Positions 43,286-52,074 of a stretch of 64,000 nt of DNA are shown here, one piece after another. Below the pieces are notes generated by a model. It saw only the letters and a list, made by a program, of their open reading frames with translations, was not told the DNA's origin and did no database searches. The first letter of the stretch is position 1; every line of letters begins with the position of its first letter. The position numbers and the translations under genes are program-made. Source of the DNA: Paenibacillus sp. G2S3 (lineage in GTDB: Bacteria > Bacillota > Bacilli > Paenibacillales > Paenibacillaceae); assembly GCF_030123105.1 (NCBI RefSeq), contig NZ_CP126095.1, positions 5,518,001-5,582,000 on the forward strand. The letters run 5' to 3'.

Positions 43286-44741
43286 CGCGCCGCCGCCCAC
43301 CCCGGCGGGCTCGGCGGTGCTTGCCCCCGGCGGTGCTCCGCCGCCGGGCAGAGCCCTTGCGCCGCTTGCGAGCAGCGCGGCGCAAAACCAATGGGCGCCC
43401 GCTTCGCTTGCGCGCCCGGGCTTTGCCGCGCCGCTTACGGGCGACGCGGCTCGGCAGGCCCTTGCTTCGCGGCAAAGCCGGCGACGCTACGGGCAATTCA
43501 GGCAGGACAGCGAGTGGTTCCACCACGCTGTCAGCCTCGCGCACCGGTGGTGCGCTGCAATAGCGGAGGCTCCACATCTCCGCAAGACCCTGCAGGCGGC
43601 TTCGATAAGCCGCTGGACCATAAACAGCGTCAACCCGCTCCCGCGCTTGGGCGCCTATGGTTATCGCCAGTCCCGGCTGCGCCAGCATGACGTTGACTCT
43701 TTCGGCCAGCGCGGAAATGTCCGACGCTGGCACGAGATTTTCGCCGCAGCCTGCTGCGTGCAGGATTTCCCGCAAGCCCCCGGAGTCGTAAGCGACCACG
43801 GGCTTTCCGAAAGCCAATCCTTCCAAAGCGGTCATTCCGAAGCCTTCGCGGATCAGACTGGGAACAACCAGCACATCCATAGCGCAATAAGCAGAAGGAA
43901 GGCATTCAGCATAACCAACAAATTTAAAGCGAGTATACAGTCCCTCAAGCTTTACCTTGCGGACACAGCGATCATAGTAGCTTTTGTCACCAGCTGAGCC
44001 TATGACAACAAATTTCGTACTAGGGTGAACCGCGTACACAAGCACAGCCATTTTCACAAAATGTTCCAATCCTTTTTCCTTATTTATAAAGGAAGAAATA
44101 TAACCGACCAGCTGCTCCTGCGGTTTAATCCTTAGCTCTCGCCGTCGTTCGCCCCGAAGCTTGCTCCAAGCCTCAATCATCATCTCTTTGTCATTCCAAG
44201 AAGGGGGAAGCTGAATCACTTTCTCCGCTCTCACTTCCTCTGGAAAGCACGCTGCTGCCGTCTGTGAAATAGCCAGAATCTCATCACTATTCCGATGAAT
44301 CAGCCCGACACTAATGGATGTATATTCATTGTCTGTTATCGTCTCTGATATTTTCCAAACCACCGGAATGCCCAGTGACTTAGCAGCCATTGCTGGCAAA
44401 GCATGCACACAGGTACTTGTAATAATAAACGCCGGACGCAGAGAGGTCAGCCAGTCTGTTAATTCCTGATACTCCCTGCTTTCCTGGAATTTACGAGCAT
44501 CTGCCTCGAGCCCTGCATAAGGAGTGTACATTCCATATAAAAGAGGAATCGAGAGAAACTGTACACTTATTCCGCAGCTTCGGGCCTGAGTAGTCAGCTT
44601 GCCGTCCTGAGGTGCCACGAGAATACAATTAAAGTACGGAGAAAGCTCCTGAGCGAAAAACAATAACAGCTTCTCCGCTCCGGTAATACTGCGTGTATTG
44701 GATACATGTGAAAAGAGGACGATTGTAGCTTTATCAGCCAT
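43278..44741 (-). CDS. GT4-like glycosyltransferase with a long Arg/Lys-rich C-terminal tail
   Basis: 487 residues. Residues 1-385 are a regular GT-B enzyme: SITGAEKLLLFFAQELSPYF, VVGYISSFINKEKG-like LVGYISSFINKEKGLEHF, VVPSLIREGFGMTALEGLAF. The last 75 or so residues are an Ala/Pro linker and then almost only Arg, Lys, Ala, Ser and Gly (ARKRRGKARARKRSGRPL, GGKHRRARRGGRRRAA). The tail DNA is very GC-rich, and the stop codon lies in a 51-bp repeat unit. The tail may bind an acidic polymer or protein, or may be a recent extension. AGGGAG precedes the ATG. Confidence 0.82.
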   Translation of the reverse strand: MADKATIVLFSHVSNTRSITGAEKLLLFFAQELSPYFNCILVAPQDGKLTTQARSCGISVQFLSIPLLYGMYTPYAGLEADARKFQESREYQELTDWLTSLRPAFIITSTCVHALPAMAAKSLGIPVVWKISETITDNEYTSISVGLIHRNSDEILAISQTAAACFPEEVRAEKVIQLPPSWNDKEMMIEAWSKLRGERRRELRIKPQEQLVGYISSFINKEKGLEHFVKMAVLVYAVHPSTKFVVIGSAGDKSYYDRCVRKVKLEGLYTRFKFVGYAECLPSAYCAMDVLVVPSLIREGFGMTALEGLAFGKPVVAYDSGGLREILHAAGCGENLVPASDISALAERVNVMLAQPGLAITIGAQARERVDAVYGPAAYRSRLQGLAEMWSLRYCSAPPVREADSVVEPLAVLPELPVASPALPRSKGLPSRVARKRRGKARARKRSGRPLVLRRAARKRRKGSARRRSTAGGKHRRARRGGRRRAA

Positions 44742-44794
44742 GGCGTTTCGGCGCTCCCTAACGAGGGCCTGGAGCAGCCATTCACCTCCCTAAA

Positions 44795-44987
44795 AGTTTT
44801 ACGAAGGATTGCTTACTTTCTTACTTCGCAGTAAAACTTGCTTCGAAAGCATCCGCTTAGTTTTACGAAGCATTGCTAAAGTTTCTTACTTCGCAGTAAA
44901 ACTTGCTTCGGAAGCATTCGCTTAGTTTTACGAAGGATTGCTTACTTTCTTACTTCGCAGTAAAACTCGCTCAGAAGCATTCGCTTA
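44795..44987. repeat. Three tandem 64-65 bp repeats
   Basis: Units start AGTTTTACGAAG(G/C)ATTGCT and end GTAAAACTTGCTTCGGAAGC ATTCGCTT (44795, 44859, 44924). AGTTTTAC/GTAAAACT form inverted arms, and GCTTCGGAAGC is a second small palindrome. A diverged single copy is at 19184-19248. The rest of the 450-base gap 44742-45191 shows nothing else. Confidence 0.85.
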
Positions 44988-45191
44988 GACCGAGTCTCGC
45001 CCTCTCAGCCCATAACTCACCCTTCGCTTTCGCTCAGCTATACAAGCCGCTCCAGATGCAGCTTCTTTTCATCAGGTTACAGGCATACGCTGAGGACCGG
45101 TTCTACAGTATATCGAGGAAAAACAGATGCCGGCACGACACCTGTCCCCTGCTAAGCGCACATTTCTATATTCAGTTCAGGCACAACAAGT

Positions 45192-46328
45192 CTAGCCGTA
45201 GATTACCGTTAACATCTGGGAAATACGCTTTGCGTAGGTGTGATCCTTAAGCGTCCGTTCAAAGGCGCGCAGCGCGATCGCCCGGCGTTCCTCCTCATGG
45301 GTTAGGTAATAACGGATCTTATCCATCATTTCCTGAGGGCTCGCAAAGGTCTCAATTTCTTCACCCGGTTTGTAGAAGGAACCCAAATCATCTCTGGCAT
45401 CTACTAATTGCAACGTACCTGTTGCCGCAATTTCAAAAGTACGCGGATTAGGAGAAACGGCTGAAATCGAGAGAGAGTTGTTGTTAACTACTTCATCAAT
45501 GTGCGAGCGGTGTAGGTTAATGACAATTTTGGAACCGCTATAAGCTACAGCTGTCTCTTGTGGGGACATCCATTTGCCAATTTCAATACGGTCACCGTAC
45601 AGCGGAGCCTCAGGCAGACGATCCCACCAGATTCCGTTAATCACTGTGTTATAGTTCATCAGATCAGGAAGAATCTCACGGAAGAAGTTGACCCGGTTCC
45701 AATAGGCGGAGCCAATAAAGCTAACTTCCCGATTTACTGACGAACGTGTGGTAGTAGGACGGTAATGTTCCAGGTGAGCAGCAAAGGGGAGATAATGTAC
45801 CTCAGGGCAACCAAGTCCCCGGTAGAAATCAATACAATTACGTTCAAGAGTGAATACAAAATCGTAATGCGCCACAATCTTGATCGTAAAGTCAGTGTAA
45901 TAAGGATCATCTGTAAGCCAAATAGCTGTCCGGATGCCACTCGTACGAATCGCATCGATCTGCTCAAGTGGTAAATCCATACCATCCAGCACCAGTACTA
46001 GATCCGGTCTTTGCGCTGCAGCCAGCTCTACTAGATTTTGCCGCACATCCGTAATCGTGACTTGAGCTGTTAATTTTTGCAGTGCGCAAAGAACCGCATC
46101 ATCTAAAGGAGAGTAAGGGTACCCTTTGCCAGAAGCGACATACATGACATGAATATTCCGTACAGGAAATACTTCTTCTGGTCGACCATTCAGAATCGCA
46201 AGGCGCCCCCGTAAATAGCCCTCATCATAACCACCCTTGAAACCACTCAGACGACCACGCAGCTTTTCTTCCTCTGGAGGTGTCAGAGGTAATGGCGGTG
46301 TAGGCATAATAAATTCATTATTGTTCAT
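45192..46328 (-). CDS. CgeB-family spore protein (putative glycosyltransferase)
   Basis: 378 residues. A Pro-rich start is followed at residues 32-41 by GGYDEGYLRG, a Gly-Tyr module also found in the next gene and in the Arg-rich protein at 55115. From about residue 55 it is a CgeB/DUF3880-like GT-B enzyme: AIWLTDDPYYTDFTIKIVAH, FIGSAYWNRVNFFREILPDL, INLHRSHIDEV, NPRTFEIAATGTLQLVDARD. CgeB in B. subtilis is made in the mother cell under sigma-K and GerE and affects the spore crust. GGAGCGAGG precedes the ATG. It follows its paralogue by 30 bases. Confidence 0.87.
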   Translation of the reverse strand: MNNNEFIMPTPPLPLTPPEEEKLRGRLSGFKGGYDEGYLRGRLAILNGRPEEVFPVRNIHVMYVASGKGYPYSPLDDAVLCALQKLTAQVTITDVRQNLVELAAAQRPDLVLVLDGMDLPLEQIDAIRTSGIRTAIWLTDDPYYTDFTIKIVAHYDFVFTLERNCIDFYRGLGCPEVHYLPFAAHLEHYRPTTTRSSVNREVSFIGSAYWNRVNFFREILPDLMNYNTVINGIWWDRLPEAPLYGDRIEIGKWMSPQETAVAYSGSKIVINLHRSHIDEVVNNNSLSISAVSPNPRTFEIAATGTLQLVDARDDLGSFYKPGEEIETFASPQEMMDKIRYYLTHEEERRAIALRAFERTLKDHTYAKRISQMLTVIYG

Positions 46329-46358
46329 AATCCTCGCTCCTTTATCCCGTTATAGATT

Positions 46359-47483
46359 TCATGCACGTGAAGCAATCACATTCAGCAAATGAGGCAAACG
46401 CGCAGTGAATGTATGGTTGCGCATTGTAGTCCGTAATCCCCGTAAAGCGTAGATTCGACGCTCTTTTTCATGCTTCAGATAGTACTCAATCTTCTGCTGC
46501 AATTCCTTAGCGGAGCCAAAAGTATCCAGGTCATAACCAGGTCGATAATAATTGCCCAGATCCTCACGAACATCCGTAAGCTGCATAGTACCGCAGGCGC
46601 TGATCTCATAGGTGCGCGGATTAATGGAACGTGAAGGAAGGCGGTAGCTATTCCGGTTATCCTGCCCCTCTTCCCACGGGCGGTGAATATTAATGACTAT
46701 TTTTGCACCACTGTAGTAGTTCGCTGTTTCCTCTGGCGGGATAAAGCCATTGCTGATAAAAGGTGTAAGTTGATCATAGGTTGCGAGGCGTTCCCAGAAC
46801 CCTCCAGCGATAAGCACCTTCTTGCCCTTAAGATAAGGTGCCAGTTCGTCGAACAGCTCTGTCCGATTACGAAACGCATTGCCAATAAATACAATGTCAT
46901 ACTGATATTGCGGGCCGGTACGCCGTGGGTAGAACATCTTTGGATTGACACATAGTGGCAAATAATGAACCGATGACACCCCAAGGGATTGATAGAACTC
47001 CACACAACCCAGCTCATGCGTAAATACGTGATCATAATGCCTACAAATGACTGAAGTATCCTCTGTAAAATAAGGATCATCCACAAACCAGATGGCGGCT
47101 TTGATGCCTAGCTTTCTGATCTCCGAAATCTGCTCTAAATGATTTTCCGGGAATACATGAAGCCCGTTCATCACTAGCACTGCCTCAGGCATTTCCCGAG
47201 CCGCGGTTTCCAGCATCGTTTCAGGAGTGCTTATTACAAGCTCACTTACAAGCTGCTGCAACGCCTCTGTTACGCCAGTGTCGATCGCCTGAAATCCTTG
47301 AGGAACATACATTAATTTAAATGGTCGGCAAGCTTCGACCCCTGGAGTATTCAGACGCTGCACAGCCTCACACATACCAAGATGATATCCTTCGTGATAA
47401 CCGTCGCGATATTCTCGCGGACGCTTGTGTCTTTTTCTCTTTCTCGCTTTCACGGCCTTCACCCTGCCCCGTCGTATTCTCAA
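46359..47483 (-). CDS. CgeB-family spore protein with basic N-terminus
   Basis: About 364-374 residues. Residues 1-23 are highly basic (RRGRVKAVKARKRKRHKRPR); residues 27-36 hold DGYHEGYHLG, shared with its neighbour. The catalytic part has AAIWFVDDPYFTEDTSVICR, FIGNAFRNRTELFDELAPYL, INIHRPWEEGQ and NPRTYEISACGTMQLTDVRE. The longest frame starts with TTG at 47483 without a ribosome binding site; GTG at 47453 (after AGGGTGAAGG) is a realistic alternative. A GCATATAGTTA sequence just upstream resembles a sigma-K -10, but no AC element is correctly spaced. Confidence 0.83.
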   Translation of the reverse strand: MRIRRGRVKAVKARKRKRHKRPREYRDGYHEGYHLGMCEAVQRLNTPGVEACRPFKLMYVPQGFQAIDTGVTEALQQLVSELVISTPETMLETAAREMPEAVLVMNGLHVFPENHLEQISEIRKLGIKAAIWFVDDPYFTEDTSVICRHYDHVFTHELGCVEFYQSLGVSSVHYLPLCVNPKMFYPRRTGPQYQYDIVFIGNAFRNRTELFDELAPYLKGKKVLIAGGFWERLATYDQLTPFISNGFIPPEETANYYSGAKIVINIHRPWEEGQDNRNSYRLPSRSINPRTYEISACGTMQLTDVREDLGNYYRPGYDLDTFGSAKELQQKIEYYLKHEKERRIYALRGLRTTMRNHTFTARLPHLLNVIASRA

Positions 47484-47521
47484 GACAGTATAACTATATG
47501 CGGAGTCAGCACTCGCCTCAT

Positions 47522-47560
47522 GGACATCTGTCTTTACTAGAACTAAATTGGCAGATGTCC
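47522..47560. promoter_or_regulatory. Perfect 9-bp inverted repeat between divergent genes
   Basis: GGACATCTG and CAGATGTCC separated by 21 bases, upstream of the CgeB pair and of the divergent ATPase. Could be an operator or a hairpin; nothing further supports either. Confidence 0.35.
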
Positions 47561-47705
47561 CCTGTCTTTTGCCCGGCTTGCCCGAACCTTAGAAGATTTC
47601 ATCCACTCACAGAATGCTGGTATACTATAAAGGTCTAGCTTGAGACTCTAATCTCGTCATATCTGACCGGAAATGATTATTTATGGCATTCACAAGGGGG
47701 ACATT

Positions 47706-48458
47706 ATGAATAACACCACGTTGTACTTGCGCCATGCAGAACTGCTTCGGGACCAGGTTCCATCATTCCAAACCTATCCATTTCATCTGCCAGCCGTAAG
47801 AACACTGGATCGTCTTGTTTTTCAAAAACCAGTAACCTTTCTTGTTGGGGAGAATGGCACAGGGAAATCTACCTTGCTAGAGGGAATTGCTGCTGCGTGG
47901 GGCTTTAACCCTGAAGGTGGAACACTTAACTTCTCTTTTAACACTCGTTCCTCGCATTCGAGTCTCTATGAGTATTTTAGAATTGCTAGAGGGGTTAGAC
48001 GTCCGAAGGACGGTTTTTTCCTTCGTGCGGAGAGCTATTATAATGTGGCTTCCTACATTGATGAATTAGATGAACAGCCCGGTGGCCCACCGATCAAAAA
48101 CTCCTACGGAGGCAAATCTCTGCATGAGCAGTCGCACGGAGAATCTTTTTTGGCTGCGTTCGTTCATCGTTTTGGAGGCCGTGGCCTTTATATCCTCGAT
48201 GAGCCTGAAGCAGCGCTCTCTCCCTTACGTCAAATGTCTCTGCTAGTGCGTATGCATGAGCTGGTCGGGCAGGATTCACAGTTTATTATTGCTACTCATT
48301 CCCCCATTCTGATGTCCTATCCCGGTGCTGAAATTCTACTCCTGGAGGGAGAAGGAATTCGGTCCGTCGCCTTGGAGGAAACGGAACATTATACCGTGAC
48401 CAAAGCATTTATGAACGATCGTCAAGGGATGTTGCGTGAGCTATTAGAGGATGAATGA
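47706..48458 (+). CDS. AAA-type ATPase, SMC/ABC-like
   Basis: 250 residues from the ATG at 47706 behind AAGGGGG. Walker A LVGENGTGKSTLLEGIAAAW, signature-like SHGESFLAAF, Walker B LYILDEPEAALSP and a C-terminal FIIATHSPILMSYPGAEIL with the switch His. This compact ATPase without membrane or coiled-coil parts belongs to the AAA_21/RecF-like group often annotated only as AAA family ATPase. Role unknown. It is divergent from the CgeB genes and has its own terminator. Confidence 0.85.
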   Translation: MNNTTLYLRHAELLRDQVPSFQTYPFHLPAVRTLDRLVFQKPVTFLVGENGTGKSTLLEGIAAAWGFNPEGGTLNFSFNTRSSHSSLYEYFRIARGVRRPKDGFFLRAESYYNVASYIDELDEQPGGPPIKNSYGGKSLHEQSHGESFLAAFVHRFGGRGLYILDEPEAALSPLRQMSLLVRMHELVGQDSQFIIATHSPILMSYPGAEILLLEGEGIRSVALEETEHYTVTKAFMNDRQGMLRELLEDE

Positions 48459-48490
48459 CAAGTATAAACGCCTTCGACGTCCCTATAATT

Positions 48491-48540
48491 AAAAAAACAG
48501 CAAGTCTCCATAATCGGAAACTTGCTGTTTGATTTATTTT
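48491..48540. terminator. Bidirectional rho-independent terminator
   Basis: AAACAGCAAGT / ACTTGCTGTTT stem with flanking A and T runs, between the ATPase gene and the converging membrane protein gene. Confidence 0.9.
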
Positions 48541-48559
48541 TTAAATTAAAGTCTTTAAA

Positions 48560-49975
48560 CTAACGTCTTACAATCCCCACTATCTTGTGTACAATCCATC
48601 CAAACATGACTACAACCATCATATCGAAGCACACATTAAACAGGAATAAATGCTTACCGATGTCAGCCCTTCCGTCCCCAAGAATCGGAACCAAGAAGGA
48701 GAAAATTCCTATCAGTCCTAATAACATCAGCAGTTCACCAGCAACTCTTCCCCGAACATCCCGGCTACGGAAATATTGGAACAGTGCCCCGGCAAAATAC
48801 ACTAGATAAAATAGAGAGAGAAATCCGAGCGTATGCGGAATATGCTTATTCTTGAATTCGCTCCACCCGCTGTAAGTGTAGGATAATGCGCCTGCTGGCT
48901 TATTTTCACTCTTCTCATAGTTCCCTAGATAATAAGGACGAATCGCCATACTGTTACTCGCAGCATATTCCATATTATCTATTAACCGTCCCGGATGTTT
49001 TAGATAGAAGAACAATACATCCTTATGGGATACTCGGTCGTAGAAATCCGGTACCAGCGAAGGATCATCCTGTTTGATGACCGTATCGGTCTGAAAATAA
49101 TTCGTACCCGCCAGTACCTCTAGCCGCTCCGGCAATCCGAGATCCTGCAAATCTCCCTTAACATCCGGGGATTCGTTCAAAATACCAAAAAACACGGTCT
49201 GATACAGGTTAATATGCTTCAGCTCTTTCGGCGCCGTCATGTACATAACGATGGATACCAGAAATATGGCAATCGAAAAGCGTAAGGCCAGCTTTCTCCA
49301 TTTTCGCTCACCGTCAAGCGTCATAAACCGCAGGAAGATTAGCGCAAAAGCAATCCCAATCGGCGCATTCTGAATTTTGGAGGTGACCAGAAAGAGAATC
49401 GCGATAAAGAACAAGGTTAACCCTTTAGTCGTAGGCTTTTCTTGGCTAGTTAGTCTTAACCCCAGCGCAAAGGTCAGCAGCATGAACACCATTGATACCG
49501 GTTCTCCAAACAAGGAGTTAAAGTATGCCAAATACCCAATATCGTAAAATACAAATAATATAGCTGCACCTAGCAACAGCCCAGTAACATAAGAGCCGCG
49601 AGCATTATACTTCACCAACAGCCAGGTCGCCAACAGTAAAAGAAGACCGTAAACTGCACCAAGCAATCTAACATCAAAAAAGCTGCCATGGATGAGCCCG
49701 CCGATCAACCTCGGTACGAGCACAAGCAAAATCTGTGAAGAAGGATAGAAGCCCCTGAACAAACTCTCATATGCAAAACTAGAATGACTGTAATTAAAAA
49801 ACTGGTCGGTATACGATGCTGCAGTATCATAGTAGTTCAGACCGATGGTATTCATCATACGCAGGAAATCTCCATTATCGGCAACACCAATAAATGGTCC
49901 TACGAAAAGCAGATAAATAATGAGACCGCAGCCGGCAAGGCTTACAAGATACTCCGGTTTCCAGAACTTTTTCAT
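48560..49975 (-). CDS. Polytopic membrane glycan hexosyltransferase-like protein (WsfD-like)
   Basis: 471 residues with about eleven predicted membrane helices. After the first helix comes GVADNGDFLRMMNTIGL, an acidic extracytoplasmic loop of the kind that holds catalytic Asp in GT-C enzymes using lipid-linked sugars. A large soluble loop (residues about 255-365) contains NESPDVKGDLQDLGLPERLE. It resembles the WsfD-type hexose transferases of Paenibacillus/Geobacillus S-layer glycosylation, from memory. It is eight bases after the LTA-synthase-like gene and surely co-transcribed with it. Confidence 0.65.
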   Translation of the reverse strand: MKKFWKPEYLVSLAGCGLIIYLLFVGPFIGVADNGDFLRMMNTIGLNYYDTAASYTDQFFNYSHSSFAYESLFRGFYPSSQILLVLVPRLIGGLIHGSFFDVRLLGAVYGLLLLLATWLLVKYNARGSYVTGLLLGAAILFVFYDIGYLAYFNSLFGEPVSMVFMLLTFALGLRLTSQEKPTTKGLTLFFIAILFLVTSKIQNAPIGIAFALIFLRFMTLDGERKWRKLALRFSIAIFLVSIVMYMTAPKELKHINLYQTVFFGILNESPDVKGDLQDLGLPERLEVLAGTNYFQTDTVIKQDDPSLVPDFYDRVSHKDVLFFYLKHPGRLIDNMEYAASNSMAIRPYYLGNYEKSENKPAGALSYTYSGWSEFKNKHIPHTLGFLSLFYLVYFAGALFQYFRSRDVRGRVAGELLMLLGLIGIFSFLVPILGDGRADIGKHLFLFNVCFDMMVVVMFGWIVHKIVGIVRR

Positions 49976-49983
49976 GATTCCCC

Positions 49984-51876
49984 CTATCTCTGTGGTAACA
50001 GCTTCACATATTCGTCGGACAAATTCATTAGCTTCAATACATACTCATAATCGCTCTGATATTTCGAGAAGTCCGTTACCGGCTTGAGCGTATCCAGCGA
50101 CACAGCTCCACCATCTGCAAATCCTTTTCCAGGGACATAGAGAATGTCATCATTAAAGAAGGAGCCGGAAGGCAAATAATACCTCATCCCTAACACATTA
50201 CGATCAATGTTGAGCAGGTCATGACCAAAGGCTGTAAAACCTTCTTGTTGTAGTGAAACGCCCATTAAATTAGCTATCGTAGGAAGGATATCTAGTTGTC
50301 CTCCCGTACGCTCTACTACCTTCCCTTGCTCCATTCCCGGTACACGCACAATGAATGGGATATTAAAGCGGCTAATCCGGGAATCGTATGGAATACCAAG
50401 TGCACTTTCCACTTGCTCTGGTGAAACATCCTGAGGCTGCAGGCCAAAGTGATCGCCATACATGACCAGAACCGTGTTATCCCACAATCCATTTTCTTTC
50501 AAACCTTCTATTAAAGTACCTATAGCATAATCAGTATAGTTTATAGCAGTCAAATAATCACCAAGCATCGTATCCTTCAAATTGTCAGGCACAGTGATTT
50601 TTTTAAAGGAATCTGGGATTTTGAAAGGATGATGACTGGAAGCTGTCACCATCTGTGCGTAGAAAGGAGTTCCTTTCTTCTGCAGCTCTGCCAATTTCTC
50701 GACACCCGTAATATACAGCTGTTCATCGGAAGCACCAAACGCATTAAAATGATCATTCGTAAAATGATCTTTGTCATAATAGCCGTTAAACCCAAGCGCC
50801 GGATACAGCTCATTTCGATTCCAAAACCCTACTTTATTCACATGAAAGGTATACGCCTCATACCCTTTATCCCTTAGCAGTCGTGGTAAGCTTGGTAATT
50901 CTCTGTCCCCGAATCCGGTAGACATAGCCAAAGTACCAATCGGATAAATAGAAGTGTTGCTCATGAATTCAGCGTCAGACGTATTCCCTGGACCAATCTG
51001 CTGATAGACATGAGGAAAATAAAAGCCCTCATCCGCTAGCTTATTCATGACTGGCGTCAGTTCCTGACCATTCAGGGACTGATGCAGCGGAAAATTTTGA
51101 AAGGCTTCCAATTGTAGCACAATTACATTTTTACCCTTTTGTGAGCCAAAATAATCAGGAGTCGTACCCACTGGCTTGTCACTAAAAGGATAGGAAGATT
51201 GCAGCGCGTCAACCTTCGCAATCGTATCCTTAATATCACCCGTTCCAATGAGATTGTTATCTTCTTTAATCTTAATAGCTGCAACGACCTCATAATTTAG
51301 AAACCCGGCGGTTTCTGCCTGTACAAGCTCATTCGTAATCCCTTGAGCAGAGTGGACAGAATATGCCGATAAAGAAAAACCTCCAATAATGGATACCAGA
51401 ATCACCACCACATGCACGAATCCTGTCTTCCGGGAGCTAAAGCGTTCACGCGGGTAGGTCTTTCCTTGTTTCCATCTGCGAATCAAACCATAGATAGCGA
51501 AGATAACAAAATCCGCGAAGAATAAGTAATCAATACTCTTTATGGTAGATTCTACGCTTGCCTTCACTTGAAATACCTGATTGATTTCAGATAAGGCTAG
51601 GTAGGTTGGAACAGAACCAAAGTGATTAAAATATACAGCGGCTGCGAACAGCAACAGCGATAAAAAACCGTTAAATATCCAATAGACGGTTGTTCTTACC
51701 CGAGATGGCGTAATCACCGTTAAAATCCCCATGATAAATAGGACTGGCGCTACATCCGCTGCAATCCATTCCCAAGCAACTCTATCAAAGAACAACACTC
51801 TCAGAAGCAACAGCTTTAACCATAACAATATAACAACGATAAAAAAATGGGCGCGATCCGGCCCTTGCTTTTTCAC
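49984..51876 (-). CDS. LTA synthase-like membrane phosphotransferase (sulfatase fold)
   Basis: 630 residues. Five N-terminal membrane helices (to about residue 190), then an extracellular sulfatase-type domain: NVIVLQLEAFQNFPL (metal Glu), GPGNTSDAEFMSNTSIYP with the catalytic Thr, SHHPFKIPDSF and VLVMYGDHFGLQ with the metal Asp/His. LtaS-type enzymes transfer glycerol-phosphate from phosphatidylglycerol to a glycolipid or glycan outside the cell. GTG start at 51876 follows AGAGGGG. With the next gene it may decorate the surface glycan with phosphoglycerol (inference). Confidence 0.88.
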   Translation of the reverse strand: MKKQGPDRAHFFIVVILLWLKLLLLRVLFFDRVAWEWIAADVAPVLFIMGILTVITPSRVRTTVYWIFNGFLSLLLFAAAVYFNHFGSVPTYLALSEINQVFQVKASVESTIKSIDYLFFADFVIFAIYGLIRRWKQGKTYPRERFSSRKTGFVHVVVILVSIIGGFSLSAYSVHSAQGITNELVQAETAGFLNYEVVAAIKIKEDNNLIGTGDIKDTIAKVDALQSSYPFSDKPVGTTPDYFGSQKGKNVIVLQLEAFQNFPLHQSLNGQELTPVMNKLADEGFYFPHVYQQIGPGNTSDAEFMSNTSIYPIGTLAMSTGFGDRELPSLPRLLRDKGYEAYTFHVNKVGFWNRNELYPALGFNGYYDKDHFTNDHFNAFGASDEQLYITGVEKLAELQKKGTPFYAQMVTASSHHPFKIPDSFKKITVPDNLKDTMLGDYLTAINYTDYAIGTLIEGLKENGLWDNTVLVMYGDHFGLQPQDVSPEQVESALGIPYDSRISRFNIPFIVRVPGMEQGKVVERTGGQLDILPTIANLMGVSLQQEGFTAFGHDLLNIDRNVLGMRYYLPSGSFFNDDILYVPGKGFADGGAVSLDTLKPVTDFSKYQSDYEYVLKLMNLSDEYVKLLPQR

Positions 51877-52006
51877 TTTTAATCCCCTCTTACATGTTCA
51901 TTTGTTCGAAATATCAAATCTATTCTAGTCATTTGTAAAATATCAGGTTGCTCTAGTATAACAATACTTACTTTTTTTATCAAAATGGTAGAATTATCTT
52001 CCACTC

Positions 52007-52050
52007 AAAAAAAGAGATGCCCCGCTGCCCTTTCGGCATTGGAATATCCC
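52007..52050 (-). terminator. Probable terminator of the amidohydrolase gene
   Basis: Minus strand: GATATTCCAATGCC GAAA GGGCAGCGGGGCATC imperfect hairpin followed by CTCTTTTTTT. Confidence 0.5.
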
Positions 52051-52074
52051 TGTTAACTATGAGTTGATCAATCT

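Noticed and set aside
43056..43997. Long plus-strand frame across the repeat and the Arg-rich tail
   Set aside because: GC-rich shadow of the glycosyltransferase; composition and lack of a start site argue against a gene.
46683..46955. Plus-strand frame opposite the second CgeB gene
   Set aside because: Shadow of a recognised gene without a ribosome binding site.
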